Source of the DNA: Massilia timonae CCUG 45783
GTDB taxonomy: Bacteria; Pseudomonadota; Gammaproteobacteria; Burkholderiales; Burkholderiaceae_D
Direction of reading: 5' to 3'
Assembly (NCBI RefSeq): GCF_000315425.1
Contig: NZ_JH992922.1
Coordinates: forward strand, 855,560-919,559
Length of the DNA: 64,000 bases
Shown here in pieces: positions 52,012 to 60,501 of this stretch. The notes under the pieces were generated by a model. That model had not been told where the DNA came from, searched no databases, and worked only from the letters and a program-made list of their open reading frames with translations. Each line of letters opens with the position of its first letter. Position 1 is the first letter of the stretch. A program made the position numbers and the translations under genes.

Positions 52012-52970
52012 GTCCGGCCGAGCGGGCACGGTGGATCGAGCGCGAGGACAAGATACCGCTGACGATGCAGTGCGAGCTGGCCGGCGTGCCGCGTTCGACC
52101 GTGTATCGGCGGCTGGAGGCGGCGGCCCGACAGGAATGCATCGAGGAGGAGGACGGCCAGCTGCGCGCCCTGATCGACGAGGAGTACACCAGCCGCCCGT
52201 TCTACGGCAGCCGGCGCATGGCGGTCTTCCTGCGAGGCCGAGAGCACCGCGTCAACCGCAAGCGCGTGCAGCGCCTGATGCGGGAAATGGGCTTGGCGGG
52301 CATGGCGCCGGGGCCGTCCACGAGCAAGCCGCACCCGCAGCACAAGGTCTATCCCTATCTGCTGCGCGGGGTGGCGGTCACGCGGCCGAACCAGGTGTGG
52401 AGTACGGACCTGACGTACATTCGGCTGGCGCGCGGCTTTGCCTACCTGGTGGCGGTCATCGATTGGTACTCGCGTCGTGTGCTGGCCTGGCGCATCAGCA
52501 ACAGCATGGACGCGTCGTTCTGCGTGGACTGTCTGGAGGAGGCATTGCGCCACCACGGCAAGCCCGAGGTATTCAACAGCGACCAGGGCTCGCAGTTCAC
52601 CAGTGACGCCTTTACCAGCGTGCTCAAGCGCGAAGGCGTGGCCATCAGCATGGATGGGCGAGGACGGGCGCTGGACAACATCTTCGTCGAGCGCCTGTGG
52701 CGCAACGTGAAGTACGAGGACGTGTACCTGAAGGGCTACGCCAACATGGCCGAGCTGACAGTCGGCCTGGCACAGTACTTCGCGTTTTACAACGCCGAGC
52801 GTCCACACCAGGCGCTGGGCTACGAGACGCCAGATCATGTCTACCGTGCCGGTGTTGGAGGAGGAGAGTTGATCGACGAAAAAATCGGAGACGCGGAACA
52901 AGAGCCGGAGAAAAACGGCGGAACGGGGCAGCGCCGGGCAGCTGCTGAAGTGGAAATGGACACAGCTTAA
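52008..52970 (+). CDS. IS3-family OrfB transposase
   Basis: A 320-residue DDE transposase. Its ATG overlaps the orfA TGA (ATGA), and the frame is also reachable by -1 shifting. The core shows VWSTDLTYIRLARGFAYLVA (first Asp), VFNSDQGSQFTSDAFTSVLK (second) and LDNIFVERLWRNVKYEDVYL (Glu). All three catalytic residues are intact, so the element could be active. Confidence 0.94.
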   Translation: MSPAERARWIEREDKIPLTMQCELAGVPRSTVYRRLEAAARQECIEEEDGQLRALIDEEYTSRPFYGSRRMAVFLRGREHRVNRKRVQRLMREMGLAGMAPGPSTSKPHPQHKVYPYLLRGVAVTRPNQVWSTDLTYIRLARGFAYLVAVIDWYSRRVLAWRISNSMDASFCVDCLEEALRHHGKPEVFNSDQGSQFTSDAFTSVLKREGVAISMDGRGRALDNIFVERLWRNVKYEDVYLKGYANMAELTVGLAQYFAFYNAERPHQALGYETPDHVYRAGVGGGELIDEKIGDAEQEPEKNGGTGQRRAAAEVEMDTA

Positions 52971-53009
52971 ACTAGCCGGCTGAGTGTCTTGACTGATGGG
53001 TCCACTTTA

Positions 53010-53667
53010 CGTGTCCATACGTGAAATCTATCTCGGCGCGGCGCAAGACCGGGATCTCGAGCCGCAAGTGCGCTTTCATATCGTTTAGATATGCAGTTCT
53101 GGAAATAGCGTATTCGTTAAGGATCGCGTAGGAATCTGCTACCTCGAACGACGGGATCGTAGTTTTGTCTGGCGCCCTGAGAAAATTGAAAGCGTGGCTG
53201 AAGCTGCATTCTTTCAACAGCATCATGGTCTTCATTACCTTGAGTGCCTTGGACGGGTCAGCCTTGAGGTATTCGTTGAACTGGTGTCCGGTGAGTTCGT
53301 AGATGGCCTTTCGCGCTGACTGGAACCCGTGCACAGTCGCCGCGCTACTTCCTTCCAGCTGCATCTCTTCCTTGAGGGCCTTCGTGGTAGGCGCCGCGAC
53401 AGGGATACGGTTTCCGAGATCGTATGGGCGAGGAAAGAGCGTTTTACGGATGTCCGGCGGCATTTCGCTGAACAATATCTCAAGGTTGCTCATGCTGAGC
53501 GTCGTTGGGCGGCCATTAGGCAAACTCGGCCCCGGCGGATGCCGCATTCGATGGCTCGCACTTTTCTTGTCAAAGAGGTATGAACGCGGCACTTTGCCGC
53601 AGGCACTCTGGGTCTGCCGCGCAATTTGCACCAAGATTTGGTGAAACAAGACCTCGATATCGGAACG
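53010..53667 (-). pseudogene. N-terminal part of the same broken unknown gene
   Basis: About 219 codons open on the minus strand: RSDIEVLFHQILVQIARQTQ at the start, NRIPVAAPTTKALKEEMQLE and IYELTGHQFNEYLKADPSKA in the middle. No family is recognised; the helical profile suggests a regulatory or antitoxin-like protein but that is a guess. Its 5' end abuts a second IS3-family element (53668-55245), beyond which a credible start codon appears at 55268. The 3' end abuts the element at 53006. Confidence 0.6.
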
Positions 53668-53719
53668 TGTCAATGAATTTGAAACACCTGGTGGAATGAT
53701 GAGAGTCTAACTCTCTTGT

Positions 53720-54739
53720 TCAGGCTGCTTTTTTCTCCGTGACTGGTGGATTGATCCATGCCGCTGTCGGCAATTTGGTCTGTCGTGGTACGCAGTGCTT
53801 GAAGCGGCCCGGCGTGCGTTGGTAGGCGCTTTCAAGCGTTGCCTGGCGCAGCTTGCGGATCTCGGCGGCACGGCCGGCATGGACGCTTTCCGGGGTCATC
53901 ATGCCGATGCCGGAATGGCGGTGCTGCTGGTTGTACCAGGTGAAGAAGGCTGCGCAGTGGGCGCGTGCGTCAGCGAGCGAGCCAAAGCGCGCCGGGAAGC
54001 CGGGCCGGTACTTCAAGGTCTTGAATTGCGCCTCGGAATACGGGTTGTCATCCGAAACGTAAGGGCGGCTATGCGATTTGGCGATGCCCAGATCGCTCAG
54101 CAGCGTAGCGACCGGCTTGGAGCGCATGCTGCTGCCGCGATCGGCATGCAGGGTCAAGGTACCAGGCGCGATATTTTCCTTTGCGGCGCTGTCGGCGATC
54201 AGCTGTTCGGCCAGTTCGGCGGTCTCCCGTTCGGCCACCATCCAGCCGACGACGTAGCGGCTGAAGATGTCGAGGATGACGTACAGGTGGAAACAGGTGC
54301 CCCGGACCGGTCCCTTGAGTTTGGTGATGTCCCAGCTCCACACCTGGTTTGGTGCGACGGCCAGCAGTTCCGGCTTGGTGTACTCCGGATGGCGCAACTG
54401 GTTACGGCGTTCGCGCACGGCAGCGCAGCCTTGTAGCAGGCGGTACATCGTGCGTACCGACGCCACATAGCGCCCTTCGTCGAGCAGTTGAGCGTGGATG
54501 GCGGCCGGCGCACAATTGGCAAAGCGTGGGCTGTTGAGCACCTCCAGCACGACACGCCGCTCATGCTCGGACAACGCGAGCGGTGGCCGTCGGGCTGGCG
54601 CAGCCGGCGTCACGGGCGCTAACGAACCAGGTCGTTGCGCGGTGCGATGGCGATATAGTGCGCTGCGCGGCAATTGCAATGCGCGGCAGGCTGCGGCCAC
54701 GCCAACTTCGCCGGCGAGGTGATTGGCGGCGCTGATCAC
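53720..54739 (-). CDS. IS3-family OrfB transposase
   Basis: A 339-residue transposase starting at GTG 54739, which overlaps the orfA stop (GTGA). The rve core has VWSWDITKLKGPVRGTCFHL, LHADRGSSMRSKPVATLLSD and SDDNPYSEAQFKTLKYRPGF for D, D and E. The N-terminal AAACRALQLPRSALYRH segment is the HTH_21-type region. The C-terminal NPPVTEKKAA ends 50 bp inside the inverted repeat. Confidence 0.93.
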   Translation of the reverse strand: MISAANHLAGEVGVAAACRALQLPRSALYRHRTAQRPGSLAPVTPAAPARRPPLALSEHERRVVLEVLNSPRFANCAPAAIHAQLLDEGRYVASVRTMYRLLQGCAAVRERRNQLRHPEYTKPELLAVAPNQVWSWDITKLKGPVRGTCFHLYVILDIFSRYVVGWMVAERETAELAEQLIADSAAKENIAPGTLTLHADRGSSMRSKPVATLLSDLGIAKSHSRPYVSDDNPYSEAQFKTLKYRPGFPARFGSLADARAHCAAFFTWYNQQHRHSGIGMMTPESVHAGRAAEIRKLRQATLESAYQRTPGRFKHCVPRQTKLPTAAWINPPVTEKKAA

Positions 54740-55185
54740 TTCGGCTCGCTCGGCGTGTCGGCCGTACTCAGCCCCAGCAGGGTGGAAAGTTTTTTTTGGA
54801 CGTCAATGATCAGGTCGGCCTTGGCCAACTTGTCTCGCAGGCGCGCCACCTCTGCCTCCAGGTCGCGCACCTTGCGGTCCTGAGCAGCAGCTAGGTCGAC
54901 CTTTGGGCCACGCTTGCGCGCGAGGACTTGAGAGGCCGCAGCGGCCTGGCGTTGCTTGCGCCAAGTGGCCAGATGGGACGAATAAATGCCTTCGCGGCGG
55001 AGCAAGGCACCGATGTCGCCAGGCGCCTGGCAGGAGTCGGCAGCGGCAAGAATGCGCAGCTTCTCGGCGTTGGAAAACGTGCGTCGCTTGGCGACCGGGA
55101 CGACCTCGGGATCGGGACGGTCCACTGGCGTGGCTGGGCTGCTGGGTTCGACAGAATTGCTGATTTGATGCTTTCGGCTGTGCAT
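54736..55185 (-). CDS. IS3-family OrfA
   Basis: A 149-residue protein: VAKRRTFSNAEKLRILAAAD begins the helix-turn-helix, and VRDLEAEVARLRDKLAKADL a zipper-like helix. It couples to orfB through a GTGA overlap. An eight-A tract near its 3' end (encoding DVQKKLS) could also allow frameshifting. Confidence 0.92.
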   Translation of the reverse strand: MHSRKHQISNSVEPSSPATPVDRPDPEVVPVAKRRTFSNAEKLRILAAADSCQAPGDIGALLRREGIYSSHLATWRKQRQAAAASQVLARKRGPKVDLAAAQDRKVRDLEAEVARLRDKLAKADLIIDVQKKLSTLLGLSTADTPSEPK

Positions 55186-55245
55186 GTTGGGGACCTACCG
55201 CTGTACTCTAAATTAATCGGGTAGGTGTCTCAAGTTATATTGGCA

Positions 55246-55268
55246 CAGGGGGTATCCACTTCATCCAT
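55246..55268 (-). pseudogene. Probable 5' tip of the broken unknown gene
   Basis: On the minus strand AGGAG and then ATG at 55268 open a frame reading MDEVDTP up to the IS boundary. This fits as the original start of the gene continued at 53667, giving a protein of roughly 540-550 residues before insertion. Confidence 0.45.
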
Positions 55269-55299
55269 CGTTGCGCTCCTACTGAAATACACGTGCAAT

Positions 55300-55688
55300 A
55301 CCTGTACTCGTTAAAAACACAACAATGCCACACTACAGCAACTCGAGGGCAAGCATTGTGGTCGAGGAACGTTCTTTGCGTTCGGTGCATTACCGCCATC
55401 TACCGTCGAGCACCGTATGCAATCATCAAGGCGTGGATGGGAGCGGCGAATTTCCTGACGAAGGGATTGGAACGTGTGAAGGCCGAGATGAGCCTATACG
55501 TGCTCGTCTATAACTTCAGTCGTTTGCTGAGACTGCTTGGCACGACCAGCATGATGGCGGCAATCCGGGTCTATGCCCGCTTCCTGCGGCGTTTTAACTC
55601 GCACTGGACGCTTCGTCTACTGACCCGGCCGAAAACAGCACGTGCAAATTACCGCGTGCCAGTGCGCTTCCTGGCGTTCCAAAATTGA
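55300..55688 (+). pseudogene. Remnant of an IS1182-like transposase
   Basis: The plus-strand frame ends YAIIKAWMGAANFLTKGLER, VKAEMSLYVLVYNFSRLLRL and further C-terminal residues, which closely resembles the C-terminus of IS1182/DUF772 transposases (FLTKGLExVxxEMSLxVLAYN). Upstream of about 55400 the matching sequence is lost or shifted. There is no catalytic core. It lies immediately upstream of the tns operon. Confidence 0.7.
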
Positions 55689-55848
55689 CGTAACCTGCCT
55701 ACGAATGAGCCGGCTATTCAATCCCGCGTTTTTACACGGGCCTGGGTCGGAAGCGGACATACGTTGAACAACTACAACCAGCCAAACCCGGACGCGAAAC
55801 TCATCAACCCCAGCGAGGGCGAACAAACGGACTCGACATTTAACCGCC

Positions 55849-55876
55849 TTGATTGCACGGTATCTCGGTATACACT
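55849..55876 (+). promoter_or_regulatory. Probable promoter of the tnsABCD operon
   Basis: TTGATT and TACACT are separated by 16 bases and lie about 50 bp upstream of the ATG at 55929, inside the longer open frame of tnsA. Placement supports the downstream start. Confidence 0.55.
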
Positions 55877-55928
55877 GATCGAAGATCGCGGGGTGCGCCG
55901 GGCCAATGCTGTAATTGCTTCGGGCGAA

Positions 55929-56813
55929 ATGATGAGACGGGTGCCGATTACTGCTGACGACGTCGCTAGATGGAAAACGCAAGGACTCGGCCTTGGGGAA
56001 GGTGCACACTACAAACCCTGGATCGACGTTCGATGTTTTTCGTCAAGAGGGCGGATGAGCCGTCGCCTTGGTGTCACGACAGGCAGGGTGCATCACCTCT
56101 TTTCCGATAACGAAAGTTGCTTCTTCCTGATGGCAGATTACGCAGCCGACGTCGTGGATATTCGTGAGCAGTTTCCATTGTTTCCTGAGTCGGCAACCCA
56201 ACGCGTTGCATCATCGTTGGGTGTCCGTCACCCAAGCTATCCTCGAAGCCAAACGCCGATCGTCATGACGACGGATTTTCTGCTTACGAGGATTGATAAG
56301 TCCGGCAAGCGATACTTGGTAGCCTTTAGCATCAAAAGCGCGGACGATCTGCGCGGCCGAAGCCGGAAATCTGTGCTAACCAAACTGGAGATCGAGCGGC
56401 GGTATTGGCTTGTGCGCGGTATTCCATGGTACCTATTCACAAATGCCGAATTCGACAAGACCGTTATCGACAACTTGGAGTGGCTCAGTTACTTCATGGT
56501 GGAGCATGATATCGACCGTGATGCTTTCGAAGCGCACTTGCCCCGGTTTCTTGCGGCATTCAACACGCCATCGTTACAAGGGCTCATGCTTGCAGACCGC
56601 CTGCGTGAGTGCGCGGCAGTGTTCGCTGCCGCTGTTTCCCCTGAACTGGCGACGGACATGTTCCGCTATTGCGCCTGGCACAAATTGATCAACCTGGACC
56701 TGCGTGTGCCGATCGGTTTGCGTTGTATTCCGGTGGTCCTGCCCGTCGCATCTGACTCGCGATTCAGCTGTGCTCAAAAAGGTGGCTACAATGGATCTAT
56801 TGTGTCCTGCTGA
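55929..56813 (+). CDS. tnsA: TnsA endonuclease-like transposase subunit
   Basis: A 294-residue protein from ATG 55929 (a TTG-initiated frame from 55764 adds 55 residues unlike TnsA). It matches Tn7 TnsA (273 residues): GLGLGEGAHYKPWIDVR at the N-terminus, TGRVHHLFSDNESCFFLMAD with Glu62, VVDIREQFPLFP, TTDFLL with the catalytic Asp, and VAFSIKSADD with the lysine. The glutamine of Tn7 TnsA (Q-x-K) is serine here. TnsA cuts the 5' ends so transposition is cut-and-paste. Overlaps tnsB by 23 bp. Confidence 0.92.
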   Translation: MMRRVPITADDVARWKTQGLGLGEGAHYKPWIDVRCFSSRGRMSRRLGVTTGRVHHLFSDNESCFFLMADYAADVVDIREQFPLFPESATQRVASSLGVRHPSYPRSQTPIVMTTDFLLTRIDKSGKRYLVAFSIKSADDLRGRSRKSVLTKLEIERRYWLVRGIPWYLFTNAEFDKTVIDNLEWLSYFMVEHDIDRDAFEAHLPRFLAAFNTPSLQGLMLADRLRECAAVFAAAVSPELATDMFRYCAWHKLINLDLRVPIGLRCIPVVLPVASDSRFSCAQKGGYNGSIVSC

Positions 56814-58950
56814 GGTATTCGAGCCGGTGCCGGGCGTAGTGGACACAGGCTTTACGTGTCCGCAGCGTGTTCTGTGGGTTGTGCCAGATGAAGATGTGCT
56901 CGTTGCCATCGGCATGCAAAAGTTTTTGAAGAAACCGGATGTGTATAGCCTGCAGGAGGTGATGGGACTCCTGAACGATGGCATGCTGCAGCGACTCGAA
57001 GTTAAGCTGAGGCCCTATCTGTTGCAGCCCGAGGAAGCGATCTTGCGCCGAAGCCTGGACGTTAGGGATCGAGCCTGGGCGATCATTGAACCTCTGGTGC
57101 GCGAAGACTGCATTCCCGACATTTATCTGCCCCCCACCCGTGGCCGCCTAATCCTGGCACGCGCTGCGGAATTGGGGCTCGACCCTAAGCAGGTATATCG
57201 GCCCTTGTACCGGTATTGGGCGTACGGGAGCTGTATCGACGCGCTGATTGCATGCTATGACTTGTGTGGGCCGTCTGGGCAGCGGCAGCAGGCGGGATCG
57301 AATAAGCGCGGCCGGCGGCCGGACCGGGTCAAACTGCAGGACGATCCATCGCTGCTCGGACCGTCGAGAGCCGATGTCCAAACGAAAATCATCAAGGGCA
57401 TTCGTGCCTTCCTGAAGCCAGGTGTGACGATAAAGAAGGCTTGGGAAGACACCAAGCGGACATACTTTAAGACCGCCGAGATTGAGCACGGAAATCTGCT
57501 GATTCCAGTGCCACCTGAAGCACACGAAGCGCCGTCACTGCACCAGTTCAAGCAGGTCGTGAAGGAGATGAACCACGACTTTTCGCTTACCAAGCGCAAC
57601 ATCAGCACGACCACCTGGAACCTTAAGCATCGCGGAGTGCTGGGATCTTCCAGGGACAGGGTATTCGGGCCCGGGGCACGATTCGAGATCGACGCGACCA
57701 TCGTGGACGTTTATCTGGTATCGGTGTTCAACCGCGCCTGGCTGATCGGGCGGCCCGTCCTGTATGTCGTGGTCGACGTCTTCTCCCGGATGGTAGTGGG
57801 CTTTTATCTTGGGCTCGAGGGTCCGAGTTGGGAGGGGGCCCGGTTGACATTATTCAATGCGTTCTCGGACAAGGCCGAATTCTGCCGGCAGTTGGGCATC
57901 GACATCAGTCCGGATCTTTGGCCATGCCGTCACCTGCCTCACAAGCTATTGTGCGACAACGGAGAGCTGAAATCCAAGGCGTCGGATGCGTTGCCGAAAG
58001 AGTTCGGTATCACCATCCAGAACGCCGCGGTTCGCAGGCCTGACTGGAAGCCTAATGTGGAGCAGCAGTTCAACCTCATCAATAATCACACCATCCATTT
58101 CGAACCGGGTGCGTTGAACCGCCGGCTGGACGAAATGAAACGACGCCACTGTTCGCTCGACGCTTCCCTGACACTGCCTGAGTTGAGTAGGATCCTGGCG
58201 TACAAGTTGATCGAGTACAACCTGTCTGCTTACCGCGCCGACGCACTACCCAATGAAATGCTGGGCGATAATCTCATGGATGCGACTCCGGTAACGGTTT
58301 GGAATTGGGGTATGGAGCACCTGACGGGTGGAGCGAAGGTGCTCGAAAAACAGAGGGTATGGACGAAGCTGTTACCTGCCGCAACGGCATCGGTCCGGCG
58401 TGATGGTATCTATTTTCATGGGCGCCGTTACGCGTGCGAGCGAGCTGTCCGCGAAGAATGGTTTGCACGGGCTAGAACGAACGGCAAGGTCGAACCGATT
58501 GAGATCCGTCATTTGCCGTATGCGCCCGCGTGCATCTGGATTCTTAACGCCACGTCACGAGAGTGGGAGCCCTGCGAACTGTTGGACAACAACGAGAAAT
58601 ACCGGCTAGCCCGTCTGGAAGAGATGCTTGATCGTGCCAAACTGCTTGGTTTAGAAGCGGACCAAAAGGCCTCGGACCTGCGGCAGGTGCGTGCCACGCT
58701 GGACGCCGAATGCGAAGCTATCACGGCGGCCGCAAAGAAAGCCGCAGCGCATGCCAAGCAGGGACTGACCAAGACCGAGAAAAAGGCGAATGTGCAGGCC
58801 AACCGGGCCTTCGAAAAAGCTGCGGAGCGAGTCGAACACGCGCGTGATGCGGCGCAGTCGTATTGCGATCCACCGGCGCAGGACAATGTGGTGAAGCTGC
58901 GCCCCGATATGCGAAAACAAAACCCGCTCGACGAAATATGGGGTCTGTAA
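56791..58950 (+). CDS. tnsB: TnsB DDE transposase
   Basis: A 719-residue protein (Tn7 TnsB is 702) from ATG 56791, with AAGGTGG upstream; longer in-frame starts lie inside tnsA. The rve core gives D301 (FEIDATIVDVYLVSVFNRAW), D389 (HKLLCDNGELKSKASD) and E424 (PNVEQQFNLINNHTIH). The N-terminal helical domains bind the end repeats, and the C-terminal tail (KKAAAHAKQGLTKTEKKANV) is lysine-rich. It joins 3' ends to target DNA with TnsA and TnsC. Confidence 0.95.
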   Translation: MDLLCPAEVFEPVPGVVDTGFTCPQRVLWVVPDEDVLVAIGMQKFLKKPDVYSLQEVMGLLNDGMLQRLEVKLRPYLLQPEEAILRRSLDVRDRAWAIIEPLVREDCIPDIYLPPTRGRLILARAAELGLDPKQVYRPLYRYWAYGSCIDALIACYDLCGPSGQRQQAGSNKRGRRPDRVKLQDDPSLLGPSRADVQTKIIKGIRAFLKPGVTIKKAWEDTKRTYFKTAEIEHGNLLIPVPPEAHEAPSLHQFKQVVKEMNHDFSLTKRNISTTTWNLKHRGVLGSSRDRVFGPGARFEIDATIVDVYLVSVFNRAWLIGRPVLYVVVDVFSRMVVGFYLGLEGPSWEGARLTLFNAFSDKAEFCRQLGIDISPDLWPCRHLPHKLLCDNGELKSKASDALPKEFGITIQNAAVRRPDWKPNVEQQFNLINNHTIHFEPGALNRRLDEMKRRHCSLDASLTLPELSRILAYKLIEYNLSAYRADALPNEMLGDNLMDATPVTVWNWGMEHLTGGAKVLEKQRVWTKLLPAATASVRRDGIYFHGRRYACERAVREEWFARARTNGKVEPIEIRHLPYAPACIWILNATSREWEPCELLDNNEKYRLARLEEMLDRAKLLGLEADQKASDLRQVRATLDAECEAITAAAKKAAAHAKQGLTKTEKKANVQANRAFEKAAERVEHARDAAQSYCDPPAQDNVVKLRPDMRKQNPLDEIWGL

Positions 58951-58980
58951 CCTGGGCCCACTCCGGGAGCGGTGGTTATA

Positions 58981-60501
58981 ATGGAGCAGCCGATGAGTAC
59001 CGAACATTCTTCTCCCACGTATGTCGAGCAGAATATCGCGGAGTATCGCGACAACCCGTTGATCGAGGCCCTGCCCCCAATCCTCACGGAGAAGGAAGCT
59101 GCGAGGGCGATGATCCTCCGTCCGCAGATCCAACCTGAAGAGCGTGCGATGTCGACCGAGGAGCGCTGGCACCTGCTTGCACGGCTCAAGTATGTCGTGA
59201 TCCCGCGCCTGATTTTCTATGACGTCGAACGCACTATCTCGCGGCTACTCCGGGCGGGCTACGTTGTCCGCAATCCGATCGAAGCGGCGACCTGGCGCAG
59301 TATTTATACCGCCCAGGATCGCGAGCAGTGGCGAAACCTCGACTGGCAACTGATCCCGTGCGAATCGCAACTGCTCATCGTCGGACTGAGCGGGTCTGGA
59401 AAGACAACCTGCGCCGATGCGATTTTGCGAACCTACCCCCAACAGGTTATCCATCACGCGTCCTGGCGAGGGCGCCATCTGCCGATCACGCAACTGGTAT
59501 GGCTGAAAGTGACCTGCCCCAAAAACGGTTCGATCTCGAGTTTCTGCCGTGAGTTCGCACGACAGGTCGATGCAGCTCTCGACACCGGCGGCAAATACGA
59601 AAAATTGTTCTCAAGGACTGGAATGCGTGAGGACATGCTGGAAGGCGCCATGCGCCAGATTGCTGCGACCCACTTCCTCGGCATCCTGATCATCGACGAA
59701 ATTCAGCGGCTCAGTTTGCAGAAGACGCATGGCACAGCGCCGTTGCTACATTTCTTCCAGGATCTGCGCACGGTCCTTCGGGTGCCAGTCGTCGAAATTG
59801 GTACCAGCAAGGCAGCCAACCTGTTCACTAATGAGATGAAGGACGGCCGTCGGGCTTCGGAAAGCGGCCTGATCCAGTTCGAACGGCCGCCAAAGCGTGT
59901 GAAGGAGTGGGACGATTTCGTTCGACGCATCTGGACATATCAGTGGGTCCGGGAACCGCGAGATCCGGATGACGAGATGCTCGATACCGTTTTCGATCTC
60001 AGTCAGAGCATCCCCGATTTCGTCGTATTGCTCTTCAAGCTTGCACAGCAGCGGGCCATGCTCGATGGTACCGAAACGCTGACTCCGAAGCTCCTAAGGC
60101 AGACGTATGACGACGGGTTGGCATTGCTTCATCCCGCGATCAATGCGCTGCGCAAGAATACGACGAAGTCCCTGTCGCAATACGAGGATTTGCTGCCGGT
60201 CGACGAAGCTCTGGCGAAATTGCTCGAGTTTCCGAAACAGGTCACGGTCGTGCACGATTATCTCGACCAGCTGTTTCCGGTAACAAGTTCTGCCGCGCCG
60301 GTAGAGGGGACTGGGCAGAGCGTATCACCACAGCCGTATGACGGTAGCACCGAACCCGTCGATTCCGGTGCGGTCGATTCAGCACTACCGCCTGGGTATG
60401 TGGACATGCGGACCGCAGCGGACGCGGATGATCCGCACCAGTACCTGGTCGAGAAGGGGGTGATCAGTCATGAAGGCGTCAACCTGGGCGGCCGTCGATG
60501 A
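58981..60501 (+). CDS. tnsC: TnsC AAA+ regulator ATPase
   Basis: A 506-residue protein (Tn7 TnsC is 555). Walker A is LLIVGLSGSGKTTCADAILR (G135-T142) and Walker B is LGILIIDEIQRLSLQ (D239-E240). Start choice: ATG 58981, with GGGAG upstream; GTG 58972 and ATG 58993 are alternatives. TnsC links the target selector TnsD to TnsAB. The C-terminal 90 residues are acidic and Pro-rich. Starts 30 bp after tnsB; overlaps tnsD by 32 bp. Confidence 0.94.
   Translation: MEQPMSTEHSSPTYVEQNIAEYRDNPLIEALPPILTEKEAARAMILRPQIQPEERAMSTEERWHLLARLKYVVIPRLIFYDVERTISRLLRAGYVVRNPIEAATWRSIYTAQDREQWRNLDWQLIPCESQLLIVGLSGSGKTTCADAILRTYPQQVIHHASWRGRHLPITQLVWLKVTCPKNGSISSFCREFARQVDAALDTGGKYEKLFSRTGMREDMLEGAMRQIAATHFLGILIIDEIQRLSLQKTHGTAPLLHFFQDLRTVLRVPVVEIGTSKAANLFTNEMKDGRRASESGLIQFERPPKRVKEWDDFVRRIWTYQWVREPRDPDDEMLDTVFDLSQSIPDFVVLLFKLAQQRAMLDGTETLTPKLLRQTYDDGLALLHPAINALRKNTTKSLSQYEDLLPVDEALAKLLEFPKQVTVVHDYLDQLFPVTSSAAPVEGTGQSVSPQPYDGSTEPVDSGAVDSALPPGYVDMRTAADADDPHQYLVEKGVISHEGVNLGGRR

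Larger units (their letters stand above)
51661..53006 (+). mobile_element. IS3-family element, complete
   Basis: The ends read inward as TAGTGGACCCC (left) and AGTGGACCC (right). TTA flanks the proposed ends (51658-51660 and 53007-53009), consistent with a 3-bp duplication, though the boundary could be off by one base. It encodes orfA and orfB on the plus strand and splits the unknown minus-strand gene. Confidence 0.85.
53668..55245 (-). mobile_element. Third IS3-family element
   Basis: The ends read inward as TGTCAATGAATTTGAAACACC (left, first 20 bases considered) and TGCCAATATAACTTGAGACA (right), sharing TTGA-A/G-ACACC. No convincing target duplication is visible at the proposed boundaries. 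It contains orfA and orfB on the minus strand and interrupts the 5' end of the unknown gene. Confidence 0.8.
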
